A stretch of 8,510 bases of DNA from Gemmatimonadaceae bacterium (GTDB lineage Bacteria; Gemmatimonadota; Gemmatimonadetes; Gemmatimonadales; Gemmatimonadaceae), in the NCBI GenBank assembly GCA_025451425.1, contig JANWKK010000285.1:1-8510 (forward strand). Direction: 5' to 3'. Below the pieces are notes generated by a model, which saw only the letters and a program-made list of their open reading frames with translations, was not told the origin of the DNA and ran no database searches. Below are positions 1 through 5,706 of this stretch, piece by piece. A program made the position numbers and the translations under genes. How positions within the stretch are numbered: the first letter of the stretch is position 1; every line of letters starts with the position of its first letter.

Positions 1-2
1 GC

Positions 3-23
3 GGGTGCGGGGTGCGGCGTGCG
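3..23. repeat. GGGTGCG heptad tandem repeat
   Basis: Two exact GGGTGCG units (3-9, 10-16) are followed by one variant GCGTGCG (17-23). The array may extend left of the window. A second short copy, GGGTGCG plus GGGTGTG, lies at 262-275, so the permease remnant between them is bracketed by the same heptad in direct orientation. This looks like intergenic simple-sequence DNA; no function is evident. Confidence 0.6.
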
Positions 24-119
24 GGGGTTGCGATCGAGAGAATGTTCGGCCCCTGCAATCGATAGCAAGATGGAGAGTTCGACAATGGTGCGAACCCGGC
101 GGGGCCTCGCGTTGTCTAG

Positions 120-260
120 TATGTACAGCGACTCATTGGGCACGCCATGACCAACGTCAGCGCGATCGTCGTGCTTGCGCTTGTTTCGCTCGCGGCGGGC
201 TATCTGCCGGCGTATCGGGCGTCGACGGTGGATCCGATCAAAGCGTTAAGGTACGAATGA
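120..260 (+). pseudogene. C-terminal remnant of ABC permease (ADOP/MacB/FtsX type)
   Basis: The frame ending in TGA at 258-260 reads a hydrophobic helix followed by AGYLPAYRASTVDPIKALRYE. This is the characteristic tail (PARRAxxxDPxxALRxE) of MacB/FtsX-like permeases and of the ADOP duplicated orphan permeases common in Acidobacteria and Gemmatimonadota. Upstream, the same frame is closed by TAG at 117-119 and at 63-65, so the roughly 350-800 residues expected before this tail are absent. A neighbouring frame (ALSSMYSDSLGTP, 109-147, then TGA) resembles the segment that usually precedes the last helix, which suggests a frameshift near 147. An ATG at 147 could start a 37-residue peptide, but a decayed fragment is more likely. 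It is bracketed by GGGTGCG repeats. Confidence 0.6.
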
Positions 261-261
261 A

Positions 262-275
262 GGGTGCGGGGTGTG
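262..275. repeat. Second copy of GGGTGCG heptad
   Basis: GGGTGCG (262-268) followed by GGGTGTG (269-275), directly after the permease remnant stop. It is in the same orientation as the array at 3-23. Confidence 0.5.
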
Positions 276-285
276 GACTGACGCG

Positions 286-306
286 AAAGGCCGAAGTTGC
301 GGCTTT
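286..306 (+). terminator. Weak candidate terminator hairpin
   Basis: AAA-G-GCCG (286-293) can pair with CGGC-TTT (300-306) around a six-base loop, leaving one bulged G. A short T run follows the GC stem. It lies downstream of the permease remnant. The stem is short, so this is only a candidate. Confidence 0.25.
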
Positions 307-332
307 GACATTCGATGCGCCGTGGCTTAAGT
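305..332 (+). promoter_or_regulatory. Possible sigma-70 promoter for serine hydrolase
   Basis: A perfect -35 hexamer TTGACA lies at 305-310. The best -10 after a 16-bp spacer is TTAAGT (327-332), which matches only three of six consensus bases. The position, about 40 bp ahead of the gene start, fits. The -35 is good and the -10 poor, so confidence is low. Confidence 0.3.
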
Positions 333-358
333 CATCGACTGCTAGCGTACCCCGCTTC

Positions 359-364
359 GAGGTG
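359..364 (+). promoter_or_regulatory. Ribosome binding site deciding the GTG start at 370
   Basis: GAGGTG lies five bases ahead of the GTG at 370. It supports this GTG as the start, and the protein then begins with a clean signal peptide. Confidence 0.55.
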
Positions 365-369
365 TAACC

Positions 370-1779
370 GTGCGTTTTGGCCTTGGCCTCCTCATCTCCG
401 CGCTTGGCGCGACGAGCATCGCCGCCCAGCAGTTTCCCGCGAATCCGAAGGTCGACAAGGTCTTCGCCGAATGGGACAAGTCGTCGTCGCCGGGGTGCGC
501 GTTAGGCGTGCTTCAGAATGGCCGGTTCGTGTACGAGCATGGCTACGGCATGGCGAATCTGGATTACGACATCCCGAACTCGCCGACGTTGGTGTACTAT
601 GTCGGCTCGGACTCGCAGCAGTTCACCGCGGCGAGCATCGCGCTGCTCGTGCTCGACGGTAAGATCGCGCTCGACGACGATATCCGGAAATTCATCCCCG
701 AGATGCCGGACTACGGCACGCCGATCACGATCAATCATCTCATCCATCACACGAGCGGCATCCGCGACATCTACGTCCTCATGTCGCTCGGCGGCCTCCG
801 GCTCGAAGATGTGTTCTCCGATTCGGAAGCAGTAGCGCTGATCGCGCGACAGAAGGAGCTGAACTTCAAGCCTGGCGACGATTACCTCTACAGCAACTCG
901 GGCTACTTTCTGCTCGGACAGATCGTGAAACGTGTCACCGGAAAGTCGCTGCGTGAGTTCGCAGATGAGCGGATCTTCACACCGCTCGGCATGACGCACA
1001 CGCACTTTCACGACGATCCCGGTCATATCATGAAGGGCCGGGCGATGAGCTACGAGTCGGATGGCCAAGGCGGCTATCGTATTTCGTACTTGCAGAACTT
1101 CGACAAGATCGGTGCGGGCGGTCTGTACACAACTGTCGAGGACTTACGGAAGTGGGATGAGAACTTCTACACACATCAGGTTGGCGGCGACGCCTTGCAG
1201 AAGATGATTCACACGCGCGGCGTCCTGAACAAGGGCGACACCATCGTCTACGCCTTCGGGAATAACGTCACGACGTATCGCGGTCTTCGCGTCGACGAGC
1301 ATGGCGGATCGCTGATGGGCTACAAGGCAGAGATTCTCCGGTTTCCCGATCAGCATTTCAGCGTCCTGGCGACGTGCAACCTGGGCTCGATCAACCCGGG
1401 GCCGCTCGCGGAGCAGGTCGCGGAGGTTTTTCTCGGCAGCAAAATGGGACCGGCGCCGACACGACAAGTCGCAGGTCGGCGCCCGCGCGACGTGACGCAG
1501 GCAGCGGTACCCGCGTTAGGCGCGAGTGAGCTGGCGGCTTACGCTGGTGACTACTACTCCAACGAGGTAGATGCGACGTATCATATCGCGGTGTCGGATG
1601 GCTGGTTGGTGCTCTCCGCGCGGCATGCGCCGACCCAGAAGCTCATCGCGACTGGTGGCGATACGTTTCGGGCTGGGAATGGGCTGACACTGCACTTCGA
1701 GCGCGTCGCCGGCGCTGCATCATCTGCGTTCACCGTAGAAGCCGGCCGCGTACGCAACATACGATTTGCGCGCCGCTGA
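370..1779 (+). CDS. Exported serine hydrolase, class C beta-lactamase family, lacking SxxK Lys
   Basis: A 469-residue protein of the beta-lactamase/penicillin-binding transpeptidase-like fold (PF00144 type), whose members hydrolyse beta-lactams, peptides or esters with an acylated serine. Residues 1-19 form a signal peptide (basic start, hydrophobic core, SIAA before QQ), so it should be exported. The family landmarks are in order: GSDSQQFTA at 79-87, YSN at 174-176 and HGG at 311-313. About residues 385-469 form a separate C-terminal domain (LAAYAGDYYS start, ending in VRNIRFARR), as in many family members. The oddity is the first motif. Relatives read GSxSKQFTA, with Ser as nucleophile and the Lys three residues later as general base, but here that Lys is Gln83 (CAG, 616-618). 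The other motifs are intact, so it may be a pseudoenzyme or use altered chemistry. It starts at GTG behind GAGGTG and is convergent with the next gene. The substrate is unknown. Confidence 0.85.
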   Translation: MRFGLGLLISALGATSIAAQQFPANPKVDKVFAEWDKSSSPGCALGVLQNGRFVYEHGYGMANLDYDIPNSPTLVYYVGSDSQQFTAASIALLVLDGKIALDDDIRKFIPEMPDYGTPITINHLIHHTSGIRDIYVLMSLGGLRLEDVFSDSEAVALIARQKELNFKPGDDYLYSNSGYFLLGQIVKRVTGKSLREFADERIFTPLGMTHTHFHDDPGHIMKGRAMSYESDGQGGYRISYLQNFDKIGAGGLYTTVEDLRKWDENFYTHQVGGDALQKMIHTRGVLNKGDTIVYAFGNNVTTYRGLRVDEHGGSLMGYKAEILRFPDQHFSVLATCNLGSINPGPLAEQVAEVFLGSKMGPAPTRQVAGRRPRDVTQAAVPALGASELAAYAGDYYSNEVDATYHIAVSDGWLVLSARHAPTQKLIATGGDTFRAGNGLTLHFERVAGAASSAFTVEAGRVRNIRFARR

Positions 1780-1784
1780 GCGGA

Positions 1785-1803
1785 GGTTAGCGCTTCGCTA
1801 ATC
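1785..1803. terminator. Hairpin between convergent genes (candidate bidirectional terminator)
   Basis: GGTTAGCG and CGCTAATC form an eight-pair stem (one G-T wobble) around the loop CTT. It sits in the 35-bp gap between the stop codons of two convergent genes. There is no T tract, so the terminator role is inferred mainly from position. Confidence 0.4.
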
Positions 1804-1814
1804 AGCATGACATT

Positions 1815-2363
1815 CTAGAGCAGTTTGGCGGCCAGCTTCCTGACGGTCGTTACACTCCGCATCGTCATCGCCATACCGATCGTGCGTTCGAGGACCGCAC
1901 CCGATACCGCGGACTCACTGAACCGTCCACGGGCTCCCCAGTAAAGCTCCCGCCCGTGAATGTGGAACTCGTCCATGGGTGTTTTGAGCTCGACGACCTT
2001 ACGTACGACGTTCGCCTTGGGACGGCCGCCCAGGAAGCCGATGTACAGCGCGTGCTTCGTGAAGTCAAAGGCGCCGGCGGCGAAGGGCTCGTGCCTAACG
2101 ACTTTAGCCAGGTCGCCGGGCGAGCGAACGAACGTGGCGACCGGGTAACCGAGGACGCGCTCGAGCTCCATCGCGATGCGCTCCTCGAGCTCGAGCGGCT
2201 TGGCGCCTGGCGCATCGAATAGCACGTTGCCGCTGGCGATGAACGTCTCGACGTTGGCGAAGCCGAGCCGAGTGAACTGCTTGCGCAGCACATCCATCTT
2301 CACGACATGGCCGCCAACGTTGATCGCGCGGAGCAGTGCCACATACCGAGTGCCCGGGCTCAT
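1815..2363 (-). CDS. DUF1697 family protein
   Basis: A 182-residue cytosolic protein with the family's hallmark opening RYVALLRAINVGG (residues 6-18). This is followed by KMDVLRKQFTRLGF and TFIASGNVLF, the conserved first half of DUF1697 (COG3797) proteins. The length is normal for the family and no signal peptide or membrane segment is present. The biochemical function of the family is not established. The ATG start lies three bases after the stop of the PPK2 gene, so it is almost certainly translated from the same transcript. The stop is TAG at 1815-1817. One CGTTAGGC octamer falls inside the gene (2093-2100, on the coding strand). The family assignment is confident; any role is open. Confidence 0.85.
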   Translation of the reverse strand: MSPGTRYVALLRAINVGGHVVKMDVLRKQFTRLGFANVETFIASGNVLFDAPGAKPLELEERIAMELERVLGYPVATFVRSPGDLAKVVRHEPFAAGAFDFTKHALYIGFLGGRPKANVVRKVVELKTPMDEFHIHGRELYWGARGRFSESAVSGAVLERTIGMAMTMRSVTTVRKLAAKLL

Positions 2364-2366
2364 GCC

Positions 2367-3167
2367 CTATTTGATCTCGATGCCGGTGATCGAAGGATCG
2401 GCGCGCGGATACCGGAGGTCGAGACCATCCATGCAATCGGCGATGGCACGCGCAACGAGCCAGTCGCGCGCGTCCTTGTCGTCAGCGGGGACGACGTACC
2501 AAGGCGCCCATTTCGTACTCGTGTGGGTGAGAATACCGCGATAGGCCTTGGTGAAGTCCTCCCATCGCGCACGGTCGTCGAGGTCGCCGACTCGAAACTT
2601 CCAGTTCTTCGTCTCATCGGTGAGTCGCTCCTCGAGTCGCCGCTTCTGCTCGGCGCGGGACACATGAAGGAGGAACTTGAGAATGACGACATTGTTCACG
2701 GTGAGCATTCGCTCGAACTCGTTGATCTGCTCGTAGCGCGCCGACCAGACTTTCTTCGGGACGAGCTCGTGCACGCGCGGAACGAGAATATCCTCGTAAT
2801 GCGAGCGATTGAAGATGCCGATCATGCCCCGCGCCGGCACCTGCTGGTGTACGCGCCACAGGAAATCGTGATGCGACTCGAGCTCGGTCGGCACCTTGAA
2901 GCTGGAGACAGCGCATCCCTGTGGGTTCACGGCGCTGAAGACCCTGCGGATGGTGCCGTCTTTGCCGGACGCGTCGCGTCCCTGAAGCACGATCAGCAGT
3001 GCATAACGAGCGTCCGCGTAGAGGACGCGCTGCAGATCAGAGATGCGGTCGGTCTCTTTCTTCGTTGCGCGATCGAGATCGTCGCCCGACTTCGCGGACG
3101 CCGGCGGCTTCGCGTCGGCGTCGGCGAGTCGAACGGAGCGCTTGCCGCCAACAGGATGAAGCTTCAA
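2367..3167 (-). CDS. Polyphosphate kinase 2 family (polyphosphate:nucleotide phosphotransferase)
   Basis: A 266-residue PPK2-family enzyme. These transfer phosphate between inorganic polyphosphate and nucleotides, usually making NDP or NTP from polyP. The Walker A-type loop is LQGRDASGKDGT (residues 61-72, Lys69 and Asp70). The second conserved block is IFNRSHYEDILVPRV (118-132), followed by the helical lid with its Arg/Lys-rich stretch (about 171-195) and a KWAPWYVVPADDK block (219-231). Length and motif order match the one-domain PPK2 proteins, closest by eye to the class III-like group (TIGR03709 type). Whether AMP, ADP or both are used cannot be read from the sequence. The start appears to be TTG (3165-3167), overlapping the TGA of the upstream membrane-protein gene in TTGA; no better start lies nearby. 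It is followed after three bases by the DUF1697 gene. No signal peptide, so it should be cytosolic. Confidence 0.88.
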   Translation of the reverse strand: MKLHPVGGKRSVRLADADAKPPASAKSGDDLDRATKKETDRISDLQRVLYADARYALLIVLQGRDASGKDGTIRRVFSAVNPQGCAVSSFKVPTELESHHDFLWRVHQQVPARGMIGIFNRSHYEDILVPRVHELVPKKVWSARYEQINEFERMLTVNNVVILKFLLHVSRAEQKRRLEERLTDETKNWKFRVGDLDDRARWEDFTKAYRGILTHTSTKWAPWYVVPADDKDARDWLVARAIADCMDGLDLRYPRADPSITGIEIK

Positions 3168-3583
3168 CTGCTCGAGACCGCTGGTCTGGCGCGCGGGGTC
3201 GCCAACCGATGCGCAATCACCGCAAACAGCCCAATGATGATTCCCGAAATGAGACCGACGACAGGACCCGTGATCACCATCATGAGCCGGGGATGTGTCG
3301 GCAATGGCATCGACTGCATCATCGCTGCTTCACGCGGGTGGTTTGCGATGTATTGCGAGAACCAAAGTACATGCGCGCCCGTGACCCAGACGCAGTTGGC
3401 CAAGCCGAGCGCGACGCCGTACAGGAAGTAGCGATTGGCGGCGCGCGTCGCGATCAGGTACGCCGAAACGACGAAGACGACGAGCCAGAGAAACGGCTCG
3501 AGAGTCGACGGGATGACCGACACCGTCCCTACACCCATCACGAGCCCGAATAGCGAAAGCTGAAAGAGCAGTTTCCAGTTCAT
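3164..3583 (-). CDS. Conserved four-helix membrane protein, function unknown
   Basis: A 139-residue integral membrane protein with four predicted hydrophobic segments, at about residues 5-25, 29-47, 52-76 and 101-126. Between helices 3 and 4 is a soluble loop with the striking run SQYIANHPREAAMM (76-89) and PLPTHPRLMM (93-102). The composition, with conserved-looking His, Pro and Met residues in this loop, resembles a small membrane family I recall from Bacteroidetes-like genomes, but I cannot name it and assign no function. The ATG start at 3581-3583 is preceded by GAGGAT, a good ribosome site. Its TGA overlaps the TTG start of the PPK2 gene, so the two are translationally coupled. It lies 89 bp downstream of the cupredoxin remnant on the same strand. 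Confidence 0.75.
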   Translation of the reverse strand: MNWKLLFQLSLFGLVMGVGTVSVIPSTLEPFLWLVVFVVSAYLIATRAANRYFLYGVALGLANCVWVTGAHVLWFSQYIANHPREAAMMQSMPLPTHPRLMMVITGPVVGLISGIIIGLFAVIAHRLATPRARPAVSSS

Positions 3584-3672
3584 GGTATCCTCGCGCGTTA
3601 GCGGTGGCCAACGACGAGTCCAACATGCGGCGGAGGGGCTGGGAGGGGTAGAGGGCTGTGTGTTGAGGGACC

Positions 3673-3867
3673 TCAGGTGACGACCAGCTTTCCGGTCATC
3701 GTCGGGTGGATGGAGCAGAAGTAGTCGTAGGTGCCGGCGGTCGCGAAGCGGTGCGTGTACTTCTGGTTCGTATCGAGGACCTTCGAGCTGAACGTCCCAC
3801 GCGTGTCGACGTGGGGCACGTCATCGCGATTGATCCAGGTGACCTCCGTTCCGGCCGGGATCGTGCG
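3673..3867 (-). pseudogene. Cupredoxin (plastocyanin-like) C-terminal fragment, N-terminus deleted
   Basis: The frame ending in TGA at 3673-3675 reads TIPAGTEVTWINRDDVPHV, then about 27 residues, then AGTYDYFCSIHPTMTGKLVVT. This is the C-terminal two thirds of a small type I copper protein. All four expected copper ligands are visible: His in VPHV, and Cys, His and Met in FCSIHPTM. Missing are the signal peptide and first beta strands, roughly 40 residues that should precede TIPAGTEV. Reading this frame upstream gives unrelated Gly/Ser-rich sequence, which is the phosphoesterase gene out of frame. The fragment has no start codon or ribosome site of its own. It could only be expressed by a -1 shift near 3864-3867 from the phosphoesterase frame. 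I interpret it as the downstream gene of a phosphoesterase-cupredoxin operon cut by a deletion. Confidence 0.75.
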
Positions 3868-4241
3868 CGAACCTCCTTGAGCACTTGATCCGCCGTATCG
3901 AACTCCTCGGCGCGCGAGAGCTGCGAGATGTCACCGGTGTGGAGGAGGAGCGAAGGGCGGTGCGGGAGCGCATTGAGCTTTGCGACGGCTTCGCGGAGCG
4001 TCGCAGTGACGTCCTTGTTGGCTGCCTTGCTGAAGCCGATGTGGCTGTCGCTGATTCGTGCAAAGAGAATGCTCTGCTTCGTTGCGTCATCGTGGTCGCG
4101 GAGCTGGCTCATGGCGAAGCTTGTTGGGACACCGGCCTTCAGAGCCCAGACGGATACCGTGCCGACCCAGGCCATGCATTTGAGGAAGCCGCGCCGATCG
4201 ATTTCGTCCTCGTGGGCATCCTGAGTGATGTAGTTGGACAT
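3696..4241 (-). pseudogene. Tat-exported metallophosphoesterase, N-terminal fragment truncated by deletion
   Basis: The open frame (181 codons) is a chimera. Residues 1-125 are the N-terminus of a calcineurin-type metallophosphoesterase. It carries a twin-arginine signal (DRRGFLKCMAW, 15-25) and the first metal motif ISDSHIGF (Asp65 and His67). The second metal motif LLLHTGDISQ (Gly103-Asp104) and EEFDTADQVLKEVR (112-125) follow. The family would continue with a VPGEHD-like motif and the later His metal ligands (GHxH) over about 150-200 residues. None of this is present. From about 3866 downward the frame runs out of phase through a cupredoxin coding sequence, giving a meaningless tail rich in Arg and Ser. 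The product therefore lacks most of its metal centre and should be inactive. The ATG start at 4239-4241 has no strong ribosome site. An ECF-type promoter lies about 45 bp upstream. Confidence 0.75.
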
Positions 4242-4285
4242 GATCTTGGAAGTAGGTGCGAGTGCGAGGTCCTAGGTGCCAAGAG

Positions 4286-4314
4286 CAGAACCTCGACACC
4301 TTCCCGACTATTCC
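4286..4314 (-). promoter_or_regulatory. ECF-type promoter facing the phosphoesterase/cupredoxin locus
   Basis: On the minus strand, GGAATA (4314 to 4309) is followed after 17 bases by GTTCTG (4291 to 4286). The spacing and the two elements match the promoter ahead of the sigma gene on the opposite strand (GGAATA-N17-GTTTC). The expected transcription start is some 35-40 bp from the ATG at 4241. Confidence 0.5.
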
Positions 4315-4328
4315 AGCGAATAAGTGCG

Positions 4329-4356
4329 GGAATAAATCCGGCCGCTTTAGCGTTTC
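4329..4356 (+). promoter_or_regulatory. ECF-type autoregulatory promoter of the sigma/anti-sigma operon
   Basis: GGAATA (4329-4334), a 17-base spacer, then GTTTC (4352-4356; CGTTTC if the preceding C is counted). This resembles the GGAAt-N16/17-CGTT class of group IV (ECF) sigma promoters. It lies about 33 bp before the sigma start codon, the usual place for autoregulation. Confidence 0.55.
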
Positions 4357-4388
4357 TATGGAGTAGCCTCTTCCACGCTTCGACTGCC

Positions 4389-4901
4389 TTGAGCCAGAGC
4401 CTCCAGGATCGCTTCGAGCAAAACGTCATCCCGCTCCTCGATGATGCGTACACGCTTGCGCGGCATCTTCTGCGCGACGAGCACGACGCGCAGGACGTGG
4501 TGCAAGAGGCGTATCTCCGCGCGTGGCGGTTCTATGCGAGCTTCCGCGGCGGGGACGCCCGTGCGTGGCTCCTCACAATCGTCAGGCACTGTTGCTACAC
4601 ATCGCGGAGAGGCCAACACGACGCGGAGCGCGTCCCGTTCGACGAAGCGCAGCACGGAACCGACGCGGGGAGCCATTACGCCGCGGACACGCGCGCGATC
4701 GACGAGTCGGAGCGCGGGAGTCTCGCGGCCGCAATGGACCGGTTGCCGCGGGAGTTTCGCGAAGTACTCATCCTGCGCGAGCTCGAAGAGATGTCGTACA
4801 AGGAGATCGCGCGCGTGACGGGCGTACCCGTCGGCACGGTGATGTCGCGGCTCGCGCGAGCGCGCGAACGGCTGCGTCGAGTGCTCAAGCGGACTGCCTA
4901 A
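4389..4901 (+). CDS. ECF (group IV) RNA polymerase sigma factor
   Basis: About 170 residues with only the sigma-2 and sigma-4 regions, as expected for an extracytoplasmic-function sigma factor that directs RNA polymerase to a small regulon. Region 2 spans about residues 8-74 and contains RDEHDAQDVVQEAYLRAWRF (29-48) and GDARAWLLTIVR (55-66). Region 4, about 113-165, has LPREFREVLILRELEEMSYK followed by the helix-turn-helix IARVTGVPVGTVMSRLARAR. I chose TTG at 4389-4391 (LSQSLQDRF) because homology begins just after it and the candidate promoter lies just upstream. No in-frame ATG or GTG lies close by, and no clear ribosome site is seen. The frame stays open upstream to about 3885, but that part is antisense to the phosphoesterase gene. 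The anti-sigma gene begins one base after the stop. The likely inducing signal is unknown. Confidence 0.85.
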   Translation: MSQSLQDRFEQNVIPLLDDAYTLARHLLRDEHDAQDVVQEAYLRAWRFYASFRGGDARAWLLTIVRHCCYTSRRGQHDAERVPFDEAQHGTDAGSHYAADTRAIDESERGSLAAAMDRLPREFREVLILRELEEMSYKEIARVTGVPVGTVMSRLARARERLRRVLKRTA

Positions 4902-4903
4902 CG
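4896..4903. repeat. GCCTAACG octamer spanning sigma stop and anti-sigma start
   Basis: One of nine exact copies of CGTTAGGC/GCCTAACG in the window. This one contains the TAA stop of the sigma gene, and its last base is the G of the GTG start of the anti-sigma gene. It is the only exact copy whose CGTTAGGC form is not on the coding strand of the gene containing it. Confidence 0.6.
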
Positions 4904-5694
4904 TGACACGCATGACTCGAGCCATTCACACCACCCCCGAGGCGCTCAGCGCATACATCGACGGCGAGCTCACACCCGACCGGGCGCGGGAGGTGGCCGA
5001 GCACTTGACGACCTGTGGGCAATGCTCCGCGGAATACGAGACCCTGCTTGCGACCGTTGCGGCGCTGCGGGCCAATCTCGAGCGCTACGAGGCGCCTGAC
5101 GTGCTCCGCGCGCGGGTCCGGACCGCAATTGCAGCGACTCCAAGCAGTGCTGATGGGGGCAGCGAGGTACCAGGAACGCCGCGATGGCGGCGCTGGGTTT
5201 GGCCGACAGGGATCGCCGCGGCGCTCCTGGTGAGTGCTGCGTTAGGCAGCGGCATCACCGTCCTCGCATCGCGCGGGCGCCAGGAGCCTTCGATCGCGAC
5301 CCAGGTCCTCGCGAGCCACGTGCGATCTCTGATGCCCGACCACCTCACCGACGTCCGTTCATCGGATCAGCACAACGTGAAGCCATGGTTCAATGGCCGA
5401 ACGGATTATTCGCCGAATGTCCCCCGACTCGAGGATCATGGGTTTCCGCTCGTGGGCGGTCGCGTCGATTATATCGGGGGACGGCCCGTGGCCGTGATCG
5501 TGTACAGCCGGCGACAGCACATGATTAACGTTTTTTCATGGCCCACTCGCCTCGGCGGCTCGCCGTCGGCGTCGAGCTCGACAAATGGCTACAACATGAT
5601 CCAGTGGCGGAGCAACGGCGTCGAGCGGTGGGTGGTGTCAGACTTGAATGCGAGTGAGCTCAGATCCTTCGCAGAGCTTCTCGAATCGCCCTGA
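4903..5694 (+). CDS. Membrane anti-sigma factor with zinc-finger (ZAS) domain
   Basis: A 263-residue single-pass membrane protein expected to bind and hold the sigma factor encoded just upstream. The N-terminal cytosolic domain has ALSAYIDGELTPDRA (15-29) and the HxxxCxxC zinc motif HLTTCGQC (His34, Cys38, Cys41), typical of zinc-associated anti-sigma domains. A transmembrane helix lies at about 101-123 (PTGIAAALLV to TVLAS). The C-terminal domain, about 130-263, contains SSDQHNVKPWFNGRTDYSP (153-171), FPLVGGRVDYIGGRPVAVIV (181-200) and RRQHMINVF (203-211). This is the periplasmic domain common to RsiW-like regulators (COG5662 type). Two starts are possible: GTG 4903, one base after the sigma stop, or ATG 4912 three codons later. 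Without a clear ribosome site I keep the longer one. Sigma and anti-sigma are surely co-transcribed. The HxxxCxxC motif suggests possible redox or metal sensing, which is inference. Confidence 0.85.
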   Translation: MTRMTRAIHTTPEALSAYIDGELTPDRAREVAEHLTTCGQCSAEYETLLATVAALRANLERYEAPDVLRARVRTAIAATPSSADGGSEVPGTPRWRRWVWPTGIAAALLVSAALGSGITVLASRGRQEPSIATQVLASHVRSLMPDHLTDVRSSDQHNVKPWFNGRTDYSPNVPRLEDHGFPLVGGRVDYIGGRPVAVIVYSRRQHMINVFSWPTRLGGSPSASSSTNGYNMIQWRSNGVERWVVSDLNASELRSFAELLESP

Positions 5695-5706
5695 GACTGG
5701 GCTCAT

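Noticed and set aside
5..367. 120-codon plus-strand frame at the left edge
   Set aside because: It runs through the permease remnant in a different frame and through the intergenic region. No domain, and a composition typical of a shadow frame.
2307..3431. Long plus-strand open frame of 374 codons
   Set aside because: It lies antisense to the well-supported DUF1697, PPK2 and membrane-protein genes. Its translation shows no recognisable domain; such frames are common in GC-rich DNA.
3584..3672. Possible small gene or RNA in the gap after the cupredoxin remnant
   Set aside because: Apart from the ribosome site of the membrane protein gene and a G-rich stretch (3628-3656), no hairpin, promoter or reading frame could be supported.
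3696..3861. C-terminal 55 residues of the phosphoesterase frame as a novel domain
   Set aside because: They are an out-of-phase reading of a clear cupredoxin coding sequence, so the Arg/Ser-rich tail is not a real domain.
3885..4388. Upstream extension of the sigma factor frame (open from 3885)
   Set aside because: This part is antisense to the phosphoesterase N-terminus, has no sigma homology and crosses the divergent promoter region. Sigma homology starts just after 4389.
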